From assembly GCF_932526225.1 (NCBI RefSeq), contig NC_064038.1, forward strand, positions 1,862,001 to 1,926,000: a DNA stretch of 64,000 bases, written 5' to 3'. The position numbers and the translations under genes were made by a program. Shown here in pieces: positions 37,576-52,829 of this stretch. The notes below the pieces were generated by a model. It did not search any database. It saw only the letters and a program-made list of their open reading frames with translations, and had not been told where the DNA came from. The first letter of the stretch is position 1. Each line of letters opens with the position of its first letter. This stretch comes from Nematostella vectensis (Eukaryota > Cnidaria > Anthozoa > Actiniaria > Edwardsiidae).

Positions 37576-40297
37576 TAGATTCCTTGGATAACTTGATTAA
37601 GTAGATTCTAACATAGAGCATAGCGCTCGATAGATTGATATACCTTTTTTTCCGAGTATACTGTTTTATTTTCCTAATGTTACTTTTTGGAATTTACATT
37701 CGGAAAAAAAATTATCGATTGTAACCTTTTGGAGGTTACACTCGTAAAACAAATTCCCGAATGTAACCCTGAAGCTTTTCCCGAATGTAACCTCCAGTCC
37801 GATGGTGACTTTGCTTGGGATAGTTTACGATACCAATAGTATTAAAAGTAATTTTCATTACAATTCCCTTCAGCAATGCCACGTTAGTCTTTCGTTGCGG
37901 GCACTTGACTACTAACGCAGCGACCCGGGTTCGATTCCCGCTGATAGCCTATTTTTTTTCTTTCTTTTTTTTTAAATATCGATACTTAATTATACTGTTC
38001 TTGGTGTGTCATGACATAAAAAGAAGGTATAGGGACATTTTTATGTACTCTCAGCATCTTTGATGTGCTCATGCTTTGTTCAGGATCCTGTACATATTTT
38101 ATGCACACAAGAACTAACTAGATTCCTTGGATAACTTGATTAAGTAGATTCTAACATAGAGCATAGCGCTCGATAGATTGATATACCTTTTTTCCGAGTA
38201 TACTGTTTTATTTTTCCTAATGTTACTTTTTGGAATTTACATTCGGAAAAAAAATTATCGATTGTAACCTTTTGGAGGTTACACTCGTAAAACAAATTCC
38301 CGAATGTAACCCTGAAGCTTTTCCGAATGTAACCTCCAGTCCGATGGTGACTTTGCATGGGATAGTATACGATACCAATAGTATTAAAAGTAATTTTCAT
38401 TACAATTCCCTTCAGCAATGCCACGTTAGTCTTTCGTTGCGGGCACTTGACTACTAACGCAGCGACCCGGGTTCGATTCCCGCTGATAGCCTATTTTTTT
38501 TCTTTCTTTTTTTTTTTAAATATCGATACTTAATTATACTGTTCTTGGTGTGTCATGACATAAAACGAAGGTATAGGGACATTTTTATGTACTCTCAGCA
38601 TCTTTGATGTGCTCATGCTTTGTTCAGGATCCTGCACATATTTTATGCACACAAGAACTAACTAGATTCCTTGGATAACTTGATTAAGTAGATTCTAACA
38701 TAGAGCATAGCGCTCGATAGATTGATATACCTTTTTTTCCGAGTATACTGTTTTACTTTCCTAATGTTACTTTTTGGAATTTACATTCGGAAAAAAAATT
38801 ATCGATTGTAACCTTTTGGAGGTTACACTCGTAAAACAAATTCCCGAATGTAACCCTGAAGCTTTCCCCGAATGTAACCTCCAGTCCGATGGTGACTTTG
38901 CTTGGGATAGTTTACGATACCAATAGTATTAAAAGTAATTTTCATTACAATTCCCTTCAGCAATGCCACGTTAGTCTTTCGTTGCGGGCACTTGACTACT
39001 AACGCAGCGACCCGGGTTCGATTCCCGCTGATAGCCTATTTTTTTTTCTTTATTTATTTTTAAATATCGATACTTAATTATACTGTTCTTGGTGTGTCAT
39101 GACATAAAAAGAAGGTATAGGGACATTTTTATGTACTCTCAGCATCTTTGATGTGCTCATGCTTTGTTCAGGATCCTGCACATATTTTATGCACACAAGA
39201 ACTAACTAGATTCCTTGGATAACATGATTAAGTAGATTCTAACATAGAGCATAGCGCTCGATAGATTGATATACCTTTTTTTCTGAGTATACTGTTTTAT
39301 TTTTCCTAATGAGACATTTTGGAATTTACATTCGGAAAAAAAATTATCGATTGTAACCTTTTGGAGGTTACACTCGTAAAACAAATTCCCGAATGTAACC
39401 CTGAAGCTTTTCCCGAATGTAACCTCCAGTCCGATGGTGACTTTGCTTGGGATAGTTTACGATACCAATAGTATTAAAAGTAATTTTCATTACAATTCCC
39501 TTCAGCAATGTCACGTTAGTCTTTCGTTGCGGGCACTTGACTACTAACGCAGCGACCCGGGTTCGATTCCCGCTGATAGCCTATTTTTTCTTCTTTCTTT
39601 TTTTTTTAAATATCGATACTTAATTATACTGTTCTTGGTGTGTCATGACATAAAAAGAAGGTATAGGGACATTTTTATGTACTCTCAGCATCTTTGATGT
39701 GCTCATGCTTTGTTCAGGATCCTGTACATATTTTATGCACACAAGAACTAACTAGATTCCTTGGATAACTTGATTAAGTAGATTCTAACATAGAGCATAG
39801 CGCTCGATAGATTGATATACCTTTTTTCCGAGTATACTGTTTTATTTTTCCTAATGTTACTTTTTGGAATTTACATTCGGAAAAAAAATTATCGATTGTA
39901 ACCTTTTGGAGGTTACACTCGTAAAACAAATTCCCGAATGTAACCCTGAAGCTTTTCCCGAATGTAACCTCCAGTCCGATGGTGACTTTGGTTGGGATAG
40001 TTTACGATACCAATAGTATTAAAAGTAATTTTCATTTCAATTCCCTTCAGCAATGCCACGTTAGTCTTTCGTTGCGGGCACTTGACTACTAACGCAGCTA
40101 CCCGGGTTCGATTCCCGCTGATAGCCTATTTTTTTTTCTTTATTTTTTTTTTAAATATCGATACTTAATTATACTGTTCTTGGTGTGTCATGACATAAAA
40201 AGAAGGTATAGGGACATTTTTATGTACTCTCAGCATCTTTGATGTGCTCATGCTTTGTTCAGGATCCTGCACATATTTTATGCACACAAGAACTAAC

Positions 40298-43028
40298 TAG
40301 ATTCCTTGGATAACTTGATTAAGTAGATTCTAACATAGAGCATAGCGCTCGATAGATTGATATACCTTTTTTTCCGAGTATACTGTTTTATTTTTCCTAA
40401 TGTTACTTTTTGCAATTTACATTCGGAAAAAAAATTATCGATTGTAACCTTTTGGAGGTTACACTCGTAAAACAAATTCCCGAATGTAACCCTGAAGCTT
40501 TTCCCGAATGTAACCTCCAGTCCGATGGTGACTTTGCTTGGGATAGTTTACGATACCAATAGTATTAAAAGTAATTTTCATTACAATTCCCTTCAGCAAT
40601 GCCACGTTAGTCTTTCGTTGCGGGCACTTGACTACTAACGCAGCGACCCGGGTTCGATTCCCGCTGATAGCCTATTTTTTTTTCTTTTTTTTTTTTTTTC
40701 AAATATCGATACTTAATTATACTGTTCTTGGTGTGTCATGACATAAAAAGAAGGTATAGGGACATTTTTATGTACTCTCAGCATCTTTGATGTGCTCATG
40801 CTTTGTTCAGGATCCTGTACATATTTTATGCACACAAGAACTAACTAGATTCCTTGGATAACTTGATTAAGTAGATTCTAACATAGAGCATAGCGCTCGA
40901 TAGATTGATATACCTTTTTTCCGAGTATACTGTTTTATTTTTCCTAATGTTACTTTTTGGAATTTACATTCGGAAAAACAATTATCGATTGTAACCTTTT
41001 GGAGGTTACACTCGTAAAACAAATTCCCGAATGTAACCCTGAAGCTTTTCCCGAATGTAACCTCCAGTCCGATGGTGACTTTGGTTGGGATAGTTTACGA
41101 TACCAATAGTATTAAAAGTAATTTTCATTTCAATTCCCTTCAGCAATGCCACGTTAGTCTTTCGTTGCGGGCACTTCACTACTAACGCAGCCACCCGGGT
41201 TCGATTCCCGCTGATAGCCTATTTTTTCTTCTTTCTTTTTTTTTTAAATATCGATACTTAATTATACTGTTCTTGGTGTGTCATGACATAAAAAGAAGGT
41301 ATAGGGACATTTTTATGTACTCTCAGCATCTTTGATGTGCTCATGCTTTGTTCAGGATCCTGTACATATTTTATGCACACAAGAACTAACTAGATTCCTT
41401 GGATAACTTGATTAAGTAGATTCTAACATAGAGCATAGCGCTCGATAGATTGATATACCTTTTTTTCCGAGTATACTGTTTTATTTTTCCTAATGTTACT
41501 TTTTGGAATTTACATTCGGAAAAAAAATTATCGATTGTAACCTTTTGGAGGTTACACTCGTAAAACAAATTCCCGAATGTAACCCTGAAGCTTTTCCCGA
41601 ATGTAACCTCCAGTCCGATGGTGACTTTGCTTGGGATAGTATACGATACCAATAGTATTAAAAGTAATTTTCATTACAATTCCCTTCAGCAATGCCACGT
41701 TAGTCTTTCGTTGCGGGCACTTGACTACTAACGCAGCGACCCGGGTTCGATTCCCGCTGATAGCCTATTTTTTTTCTTTCTTTTTTTTTTTAAATATCGA
41801 TACTTAATTATACTGTTCTTGGTGTGTCATGACATAAAACGAAGGTATAGGGACATTTTTATGTACTCTCAGCATCTTTGATGTGCTCATGCTTTGTTCA
41901 GGATCCTGCACATATTTTATGCACACAAGAACTAACTAGATTCCTTGGATAACTTGATTAAGTAGATTCTAACATAGAGCATAGCGCTCGATAGATTGAT
42001 ATACCTTTTTTTCCGAGTATACTGTTTTACTTTCCTAATGTTACTTTTTGGAATTTACATTCGGAAAAAAAATTATCGATTGTAACCTTTTGGAGGTTAC
42101 ACTCGTAAAACAAATTCCCGAATGTAACCCTGAAGCTTTCCCCGAATGTAACCTCCAGTCCGATGGTGACTTTGCTTGGGATAGTTTACGATACCAATAG
42201 TATTAAAAGTAATTTTCATTACAATTCCCTTCAGCAATGCCACGTTAGTCTTTCGTTGCGGGCACTTGACTACTAACGCAGCGACCCGGGTTCGATTCCC
42301 GCTGATAGCCTATTTTTTTTTCTTTATTTATTTTTTTTTAATCGATACTTAATTATACTGTTCTTGGTGTGTCATGACATAAAAAGAAGGTATAGGGACA
42401 TTTTTATGTACTCTCAGCATCTTTGATGTGCTCATGCTTTGTTCAGGATCCTGTACATATTTTATGCACACAAGAACTAACTAGATTCCTTGGATAACTT
42501 GATTAAGTAGATTCTAACATAGAGCATAGCGCTCGATAGATTGATATACCTTTTTTTCCGAGTATACTGTTTTATTTTTCCTAATGTTCCTTTTTGGAAT
42601 TTACATTCGGAAAAAAAATTATCGATTGTAACCTTTTGGAGGTTACACTCGTAAAACAAATTCCCGAATGTAACCCTGAAGCTTTTCCCGAATGTAACCT
42701 CCAGTCCGATGGTGACTTTGCTTGGGATAGTTTACGATACCAATAGTATTAAAAGTAATTTTCATTACAATTCCCTTCAGCAAAGTCACGTTAGTCTTTC
42801 GTTGCGGGCACTTGACTACTAACGCAGCGACCCGGGTTCGATTCCCGCTGATAGCCTATTTTTGTTTCTTTATTTTTTTTTTTAAATATCGATACTTAAT
42901 TATACTGTTCTTGGTGTGTCATGACATAAAAAGAAGGTATAGGGACATTTTTATGTACTCTCAGCATCTTTGATGTGCTCATGCTTTGTTCAGGATCCTG
43001 TACATATTTTATGCACACAAGAACTAAC
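40298..43028 (+). repeat. Five-monomer block (monomers 75-79), partner of 31583-34309
   Basis: The last four monomers are also the first four of the six-monomer duplication at 40846. Monomer 79 has a private CAAAGTCACG where partners 63 and 85 have CAATGTCACG, a recent point change. Confidence 0.85.
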
Positions 43029-44115
43029 TAGATTCCTTGGATAACTTGATTAAGTAGATTCTAACATAGAGCATAGCGCTCGATAGATTGATATACCTTT
43101 TTTCCGAGTATACTGTTTTATTTTTCCTAATGTTACTTTTTGGAATTTACATTCGGAAAAAAAATTATCGATTGTAACCTTTTGGAGGTTACACTCGTAA
43201 AACAAATTCCCGAATGTAACCCTGAAGCTTTTCCCGAATGTAACCTCCAGTCCGATGGTGACTTTGGTTGGGATAGTTTACGATACCAATAGTATTAAAA
43301 GTAATTTTCATTTCAATTCCCTTCAGCAATGCCACGTTAGTCTTTCGTTGCGGGCACTTGACTACTAACGCAGCGACCCGGGTTCGATTCCCGCTGATAG
43401 CCTATTTTTTTTCTTTCTTTTTTTTTTAAATATCGATACTTAATTATACTGTTCTTGGTGTGTCATGACATAAATAGAAGGTATAGGGACATTTTTATGT
43501 ACTCTCAGCATCTTTGATGTGCTCATGCTTTGTTCAGGATCCTGCACATATTTTATGCACACAAGAACTAACTAGATTCCTTGGATAACTTGATTAAGTA
43601 GATTCTAACATAGAGCATAGCGCTCGATGGATTGATATACCTTTTTTTCCGAGTATACTGTTTTACTTTCCTAATGTTACTTTTTGGAATTTACATTCGG
43701 AAAAAAAATTATCGATTGTAACCTTTTGGAGGTTACACTCGTAAAACAAATTCCCGAATGTAACCCTGAAGCTTTTCCCGAATGTAACCTCCAGTCCGAT
43801 GGTGACTTTGCTTGGGATAGTTTACGATACCAATAGTATTAAAAGTAATTTTCATTACAATTCCCTTCAGCAATGCCACGTTAGTCTTTCGTTGCGGGCA
43901 CTTGACTACTAACGCAGCGACCCGGGTTCGATTCCCGCTGATAGCCTATTTTTTTTTCTTTATTTTTTTCTTAAATCGATACTTAATTATACTGTTCTTA
44001 GTGTGTCATGACATAAAAAGAAGGTATAGGGACATTTTTATGTACTCTCAGCATCTTTGATGTGCTCATGCTTTGTTCAGGATCCTGTACATATTTTATG
44101 CACACAAGAACTAAC
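40846..44115 (+). repeat. Six-monomer tandem duplication, left copy (monomers 76-81)
   Basis: It is 3270 bp and matches 44116-47386 through its whole length. Marks private to the pair: CGATGGATTGATA in the sixth monomer, TTCTTAGTGTGTC in its tail, and CTTCACTAC together with CAGCCACCCGGG in the first. This is the longest adjacent duplication I found. Confidence 0.93.
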
Positions 44116-47100
44116 TAGATTCCTTGGATAACTTGATTAAGTAGATTCTAACATAGAGCATAGCGCTCGATAGATTGATATACCTTTTTTCCGAGTATAC
44201 TGTTTTATTTTTCCTAATGTTACTTTTTGGAATTTACATTCGGAAAAACAATTATCGATTGTAACCTTTTGGAGGTTACACTCGTAAAACAAATTCCCGA
44301 ATGTAACCCTGAAGCTTTTCCCGAATGTAACCTCCAGTCCGATGGTGACTTTGGTTGGGATAGTTTACGATACCAATAGTATTAAAAGTAATTTTCATTT
44401 CAATTCCCTTCAGCAATGCCACGTTAGTCTTTCGTTGCGGGCACTTCACTACTAACGCAGCCACCCGGGTTCGATTCCCGCTGATAGCCTATTTTTTCTT
44501 CTTTCTTTTTTTTTTAAATATCGATACTTAATTATACTGTTCTTGGTGTGTCATGACATAAAAAGAAGGTATAGGGACATTTTTATGTACTCTCAGCATC
44601 TTTGATGTGCTCATGCTTTGTTCAGGATCCTGTACATATTTTATGCACACAAGAACTAACTAGATTCCTTGGATAACTTGATTAAGTAGATTCTAACATA
44701 GAGCATAGCGCTCGATAGATTGATATACCTTTTTTTCCGAGTATACTGTTTTATTTTTCCTAATGTTACTTTTTGGAATTTACATTCGGAAAAAAAATTA
44801 TCGATTGTAACCTTTTGGAGGTTACACTCGTAAAACAAATTCCCGAATGTAACCCTGAAGCTTTTCCCGAATGTAACCTCCAGTCCGATGGTGACTTTGC
44901 TTGGGATAGTATACGATACCAATAGTATTAAAAGTAATTTTCATTACAATTCCCTTCAGCAATGCCACGTTAGTCTTTCGTTGCGGGCACTTGACTACTA
45001 ACGCAGCGACCCGGGTTCGATTCCCGCTGATAGCCTATTTTTTTTCTTTCTTTTTTTTTTTTAAATATCGATACTTAATTATACTGTTCTTGGTGTGTCA
45101 TGACATAAAACGAAGGTATAGGGACATTTTTATGTACTCTCAGCATCTTTGATGTGCTCATGCTTTGTTCAGGATCCTGCACATATTTTATGCACACAAG
45201 AACTAACTAGATTCCTTGGATAACTTGATTAAGTAGATTCTAACATAGAGCATAGCGCTCGATAGATTGATATACCTTTTTTTCCGAGTATACTGTTTTA
45301 CTTTCCTAATGTTACTTTTTGGAATTTACATTCGGAAAAAAAATTATCGATTGTAACCTTTTGGAGGTTACACTCGTAAAACAAATTCCCGAATGTAACC
45401 CTGAAGCTTTCCCCGAATGTAACCTCCAGTCCGATGGTGACTTTGCTTGGGATAGTTTACGATACCAATAGTATTAAAAGTAATTTTCATTACAATTCCC
45501 TTCAGCAATGCCACGTTAGTCTTTCGTTGCGGGCACTTGACTACTAACGCAGCGACCCGGGTTCGATTCCCGCTGATAGCCTATTTTTTTTTCTTTATTT
45601 ATTTTTTTTTAATCGATACTTAATTATACTGTTCTTGGTGTGTCATGACATAAAAAGAAGGTATAGGGACATTTTTATGTACTCTCAGCATCTTTGATGT
45701 GCTCATGCTTTGTTCAGGATCCTGTACATATTTTATGCACACAAGAACTAACTAGATTCCTTGGATAACTTGATTAAGTAGATTCTAACATAGAGCATAG
45801 CGCTCGATAGATTGATATACCTTTTTTTCCGAGTATACTGTTTTATTTTTCCTAATGTTCCTTTTTGGAATTTACATTCGGAAAAAAAATTATCGATTGT
45901 AACCTTTTGGAGGTTACACTCGTAAAACAAATTCCCGAATGTAACCCTGAAGCTTTTCCCGAATGTAACCTCCAGTCCGATGGTGACTTTGCTTGGGATA
46001 GTTTACGATACCAATAGTATTAAAAGTAATTTTCATTACAATTCCCTTCAGCAATGTCACGTTAGTCTTTCGTTGCGGGCACTTGACTACTAACGCAGCG
46101 ACCCGGGTTCGATTCCCGCTGATAGCCTATTTTTGTTTCTTTGTTTTTTTTTTTAAATATCGATACTTAATTATACTGTTCTTGGTGTGTCATGACATAA
46201 AAAGAAGGTATAGGGACATTTTTATGTACTCTCAGCATCTTTGATGTGCTCATGCTTTGTTCAGGATCCTGTACATATTTTATGCACACAAGAACTAACT
46301 AGATTCCTTGGATAACTTGATTAAGTAGATTCTAACATAGAGCATAGCGCTCGATAGATTGATATACCTTTTTTCCGAGTATACTGTTTTATTTTTCCTA
46401 ATGTTACTTTTTGGAATTTACATTCGGAAAAAAAATTATCGATTGTAACCTTTTGGAGGTTACACTCGTAAAACAAATTCCCGAATGTAACCCTGAAGCT
46501 TTTCCCGAATGTAACCTCCAGTCCGATGGTGACTTTGGTTGGGATAGTTTACGATACCAATAGTATTAAAAGTAATTTTCATTTCAATTCCCTTCAGCAA
46601 TGCCACGTTAGTCTTTCGTTGCGGGCACTTGACTACTAACGCAGCGACCCGGGTTCGATTCCCGCTGATAGCCTATTTTTTTTCTTTCTTTTTTTTTTAA
46701 ATATCGATACTTAATTATACTGTTCTTGGTGTGTCATGACATAAATAGAAGGTATAGGGACATTTTTATGTACTCTCAGCATCTTTGATGTGCTCATGCT
46801 TTGTTCAGGATCCTGCACATATTTTATGCACACAAGAACTAACTAGATTCCTTGGATAACTTGATTAAGTAGATTCTAACATAGAGCATAGCGCTCGATG
46901 GATTGATATACCTTTTTTTCCGAGTATACTGTTTTACTTTCCTAATGTTACTTTTTGGAATTTACATTCGGAAAAAAAATTATCGATTGTAACCTTTTGG
47001 AGGTTACACTCGTAAAACAAATTCCCGAATGTAACCCTGAAGCTTTTCCCGAATGTAACCTCCAGTCCGATGGTGACTTTGCTTGGGATAGTTTACGATA

Positions 47101-47386
47101 CCAATAGTATTAAAAGTAATTTTCATTACAATTCCCTTCAGCAATGCCACGTTAGTCTTTCGTTGCGGGCACTTGACTACTAACGCAGCGACCCGGGTTC
47201 GATTCCCGCTGATAGCCTATTTTTTTTTCTTTATTTTTTTTTTAAATCGATACTTAATTATACTGTTCTTAGTGTGTCATGACATAAAAAGAAGGTATAG
47301 GGACATTTTTATGTACTCTCAGCATCTTTGATGTGCTCATGCTTTGTTCAGGATCCTGCACATATTTTGTGCACACAAGAACTAAC
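44116..47386 (+). repeat. Six-monomer tandem duplication, right copy (monomers 82-87)
   Basis: It is 3271 bp. It carries both private marks of the left copy in the same places. Its last base pairs differ (TGCACATATTTTGTGC against TGTACATATTTTATGC), which puts one breakpoint between the TTCTTAGTG mark and the end of the monomer. Confidence 0.93.
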
Positions 47387-50300
47387 TAGATTCCTTGGAT
47401 AACTTGATTAAGTAGATTCTAACATAGAGCATAGCGCTCGATAGATTGATATACCTTTTTTTCCGAGTATACTGTTTTATTTTCCTAATGTTACTTTTTG
47501 GAATTTACATTCGGAAAAAAAATTATCGATTGTAACCTTTTGGAGGTTACACTCGTAAAACAAATTCCCGAATGTAACCCTGAAGCTTTTCCCGAATGTA
47601 ACCTCCAGTCCGATGGTGACTTTGCTTGGGATAGTTTACGATACCAATAGTATTAAAAGTAATTTTCATTACAATTCCCTTCAGCAATGCCACGTTAGTC
47701 TTTCGTTGCGGGCACTTGACTACTAACGCAGCGACCCGGGTTCGATTCCCGCTGATAGCCTATTTTTTTTTCTTTTTTTTAAATATCGATACTTAATTAT
47801 ACTGTTCTTGGTGTGTCATGACATAAAAAGAAGGTATAGGGACATTTTTATGTACTCTCAGCATCTTTGATGTGCTCATGCTTTGTTCAGGATCCTGCAC
47901 ATATTTTATGCACACAAGAACTAACTAGATTCCTTGGATAACATGATTAAGTAGATTCTAACATAGAGCATAGCGCTCGATAGATTGATATACCTTTTTT
48001 CTGAGTATACTGTTTTATTTTTCCTAATGAGACATTTTGGAATTTACATTCGGAAAAAAAATTATCGATTGTAACCTTTTGGAGGTTACACTCGTAAAAC
48101 AAATTCCCGAATGTAACCCTGAAGCTTTTCCCGAATGTAACCTCCAGTCCGATGGTGACTTTGGTTGGGATAGTTTACGATACCAATAGTATTAAAAGTA
48201 ATTTTCATTTCAATTTCCTTCAGCAATGCCACGTTAGTCTTTCGTTGCGGGCACTTGACTACTAACGCAGCGACCCGGGTTCGATTCCCGCTGATAGCCT
48301 ATTTTTGTTTCTTTATTTTTTTTTTAAATATCGATACTTAATTATACTGTTCTTGGTGTGTCATGACATAAAAAGAAGGTATAGGGACATTTTTATGTAC
48401 TCTCAGCATCTTTGATGTGCTCATGCTTTGTTCAGGATCCTGTACATATTTTATGCACACAAGAACTAACTAGATTCCTTGGATAACTTGATTAAGTAGA
48501 TTCTAACATAGAGCATAGCGCTCGATAGATTGAAATATTTTTTTTCCGAGTATACTGTTTTATTTTTCCTAATGTTACTTTTTGGAATTTACATTCGGAA
48601 AAAAAATTATCGATTGTAACCTTTTGGAGGTTACACTCGTAAAACAAATTCCCGAATGTAACCCTGAAGCTTTTCCCGAATGTAACCTCCAGTCCGATGG
48701 TGACTTTGGTTGGGATAGTTTACGATACCAATAGTATTAAAAGTAATTTTCATTTCAATTCCCTTCAGCAATGCCACGTTAGTCTTTCGTTGCGGGCACT
48801 TGACTACTAACGCAGCGACCCGGGTTCGATTCCCGCTGATAGCCTATTTTTTTTCTTTCTTTTTTTTTTAAATATCGATACTTAATTATACTGTTCTTGG
48901 TGTGTCATGACATAAATAGAAGGTATAGGGACATTTTTATGTACTCTCAGCATCTTTGATGTGCTCATGCTTTGTTCAGGATCCTGCACATATTTTATGC
49001 ACACAAGAACTAACTAGATTCCTTGGATAACTTGATTAAGTAGATTCTAACATAGAGCATAGCGCTCGATAGATTTATATACCTTTTTTTCCGAGTATAC
49101 TGTTTTACTTTCTTAATGTTACTTTTTGGAATTTACATTCGGAAAAAAAATTATCGATTGTAACCTTTTGGAGGTTACACTCGTAAAACAAATTCCCGAA
49201 TGTAACCCTGAAGCTTTTCCCGAATGTAACCTCCAGTCCGATGGTGACTTTGCTTGGGATAGTTTACGATACCAATAGTATTAAAAGTAATTTTCATTAC
49301 AATTCCCTTCAGCAATGCCACGTTAGTCTTTCGTTGCGGGCACTTGACTACTAACGCAGCGACCCGGGTTCGATTCCCGCTGATAGCCTATTTTTTTTTC
49401 TTTATTTTTTTTTTAAATCGATACTTAATTATACTGTTCTTGGTGTGTCATGACATAAAAAGAAGGTATAGGGACATTTTTATGTACTCTCAGCATCTTT
49501 GATGTGCTCATGCTTTGTTCAGGATCCTGCACATATTTTATGCACACAAGAACTAACTAGATTCCTTGGATAACTTGATTAAGTAGATTCTAACATAGAG
49601 CATAGCGCTCGATAGATTGATATACCTTTTTTTCCGAGTATACTGTTTTATTTTCCTAATGTTACTTTTTGGAATTTACATTCGGAAAAAAAATTATCGA
49701 TTGTAACCTTTTGGAGGTTACACTCGTAAAACAAATTCCCGAATGTAACCCTGAAGCTTTTCCCGAATGTAACCTCCAGTCCGATGGTGACTTTGCTTGG
49801 GATAGTTTACGATACCAATAGTATTAAAAGTAATTTTCATTACAATTCCCTTCAGCAATGCCACGTTAGTCTTTCGTTGCGGGCACTTGACTACTAACGC
49901 AGCGACCCGGGTTCGATTCCCGCTGATAGCCTATTTTTTTTCTTTCTTTTTTTTTAAATATCGATACTTAATTATACTGTTCTTGGTGTGTCATGACATA
50001 AAAAGAAGGTATAGGGACATTTTTATGTACTCTCAGCATCTTTGATGTGCTCATGCTTTGTTCAGGATCCTGCACATATTTTATGCACACAAGAACTAAC
50101 TAGATTCCTTGGATAACATGATTAAGTAGATTCTAACATAGAGCATAGCGCTCGATAGATTGATATACCTTTTTTTCTGAGTATACTGTTTTATTTTTCC
50201 TAATGAGACATTTTGGAATTTACATTCGGAAAAAAAATTATCGATTGTAACCTTTTGGAGGTTACACTCGTAAATCAAATTCCCGAATGTAACCCTGAAG

Positions 50301-50647
50301 CTTTTCCCGAATGTAACCTCCAGTCCGATGGTGACTTTGCTTGGGATAGTTTACGATACCAATAGTATTAAAAGTAATTTTCATTACAATTCCCTTCAGC
50401 AATGTCACGTTAGTCTTTCGTTGCGGGCACTTGACTACTAACGCAGCGACCCGGGTTCGATTCCCGCTGATAGCCTATTTTTGTTTCTTTATTTTTTGTT
50501 TTAAATATCGATACTTAATTATACTGTTCTTGGTGTGTCATGACATAAAAAGAAGGTATAGGGACATTTTTATGTACTCTCAGCATCTTTGATGTGCTCA
50601 TGCTTTGTTCAGGATCCTGTACATATTTTATGCACACAAGAACTAAC
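46300..50647 (+). repeat. Two four-monomer units in tandem (monomers 86-93), partner of 5460-9814
   Basis: All eight starts match 5460-9814 at 40,833-40,840 bp (75 monomers). Monomers 18 and 93 share AAATCAAATT and TTTTTTGTTTTAAA. The tandem pair of four-monomer units was therefore already formed before the long-range copy was made. Monomer 90 has a local change, TTGAAATATTTT for TTGATATACCTT. Confidence 0.9.
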
Positions 50648-51739
50648 TAGATTCCTTGGATAACTTGATTAAGTAGATTCTAACATAGAGCATAGCGCTC
50701 GATAGATTGATATACCTTTTTTCCGAGTATACTGTTTTATTTTTCCTAATGTTACTTTTTGGAATTTACATTCGGAAAAAAAATTATCGATTGTAACCTT
50801 TTGGAGGTTACACTCGTAAAACAAATTCCCGAATGTAACCCTGAAGCTTTTCCCGAATGTAACCTCCAGTCCGATGGTGACTTTGCTTGGGATAGTTTAC
50901 GATACCAATAGTATTAAAAGTAATTTTCATTACAATTCCCTTCAGCAATGCCACGTTAGTCTTTCGTTGCGGGCACTTGACTACTAACGCAGCCACCCGG
51001 GTTCGATTCCCGCTGATAGCCTATTTTTTTTTCTTTATTTTTTTTTTTTAAATATCGATACTTAATTATACTGTTCTTGGTGTGTCATGACATAAAAAGA
51101 AGGTATAGGGACATTTTTATGTACTCTCAGCATCTTTGATGTGCTCATGCTTTGTTCAGGATCCTGTACATATTTTATGCACACAAGAACTAACTAGATT
51201 CCTTGGATAACTTGATTAAGTAGATTCTAACATAGAGCATAGCGCTCGATAGATTGATATACCTTTTTTCCGAGTATACTGTTTTATTTTTCCTAATGTT
51301 ACTTTTTGGAATTTACATTCGGAAAAACAATTATCGATTGTAACCTTTTGGAGGTTACACTCGTAAAACAAATTCCCGAATGTAACCCTGAAGCTTTTCC
51401 CGAATGTAACCTCCAGTCCGATGGTGACTTTGGTTGGGATAGTTTACGATACCAATAGTATTAAAAGTAATTTTCATTTCAATTCCCTTCAGCAATGCCA
51501 CGTTAGTCTTTCGTTGCGGGCACTTGACTACTAACGCAGCGACCCGGGTTCGATTCCCGCTGATAGCCTATTTTTTTTTCTTTCTTTTTTTTTTAAATAT
51601 CGATACTTAATTATACTGTTCTTGGTGTGTCATGACATAAAACGAAGGTATAGGGACATTTTTATGTACTCTCAGCATCTTTGATGTGCTCATGCTTTGT
51701 TCAGGATCCTGCACATATTTTATGCACACAAGAACTAAC

Positions 51740-52829
51740 TAGATTCCTTGGATAACTTGATTAAGTAGATTCTAACATAGAGCATAGCGCTCGATAGATT
51801 GATATACCTTTTTTTCCGAGTTTACTGTTTTACTTTCCTAATGTTACTTTTTGGAATTTACATTCGGAAAAAAAATTATCGATTGTAACCTTTTGGAGGT
51901 TACACTCGTAAAACAAATTCCCGAATGTAACCCTGAAGCTTTCCCCGAATGTAACCTCCAGTCCGATGGTGACTTTGCTTGGGATAGTTTACGATACCAA
52001 TAGTATTAAAAGTAATTTTCATTACAATTCCCTTCAGCAATGCCACGTTAGTCTTTCGTTGCGGGCACTTGACTACTAACGCAGCGACCCGGGTTCGATT
52101 CCCGCTGATAGCCTATTTTTTTTTCTTTATTTATTTTTTTTTAATCGATACTTAATTATACTGTTCTTGGTGTGTCATGACATAAAAAGAAGGTATAGGG
52201 ACATTTTTATGTACTCTCAGCATCTTTGATGTGCTCATGCTTTGTTCAGGATCCTGTACATATTTTATGCACACAAGAACTAACTAGATTCCTTGGATAA
52301 CTTGATTAAGTAGATTCTAACATAGAGCATAGCGCTCGATAGATTGATATACCTTTTTTTCCGAGTATACTGTTTTATTTTTCCTAATGTTCCTTTTTGG
52401 AATTTACGTTCGGAAAAAAAATTATCGATTGTAACCTTTTGGAGGTTACACTCGTAAAACAAATTCCCGAATGTAACCCTGAAGCTTTTCCCGAATGTAA
52501 CCTCCAGTCCGATGGTGACTTTGCTTGGGATAGTATACGATACCAATAGTATTAAAAGTAATTTTCATTACAATTCCCTTCAGCAATGCCACGTTAGTCC
52601 TTCGTTGCGGGCACTTGACTACTAACGCAGCCACCCGGGTTCGATTCCCGCTGATAGCCTATTTTTTTTCTTTCTTTTTTTTTTAAATATCGATACTTAA
52701 TTATACTGTTCTTGGTGTGTCATGACATAAAACGAAGGTATAGGGACATTTTTATGTACTCTCAGCATCTTTGATGTGCTCATGCTTTGTTCAGGATCCT
52801 GCACATATTTTATGCACACAAGAACTAAC
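51740..52829 (+). repeat. Two-monomer block (monomers 96-97), partner of 11453-12542
   Basis: Shares GAGTTTACTG and CAGCCACCCGGG with its partner. Private changes in monomer 97 include TTTACGTTCGG and AGTCCTTCG, so it has diverged slightly since copying. Confidence 0.85.
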
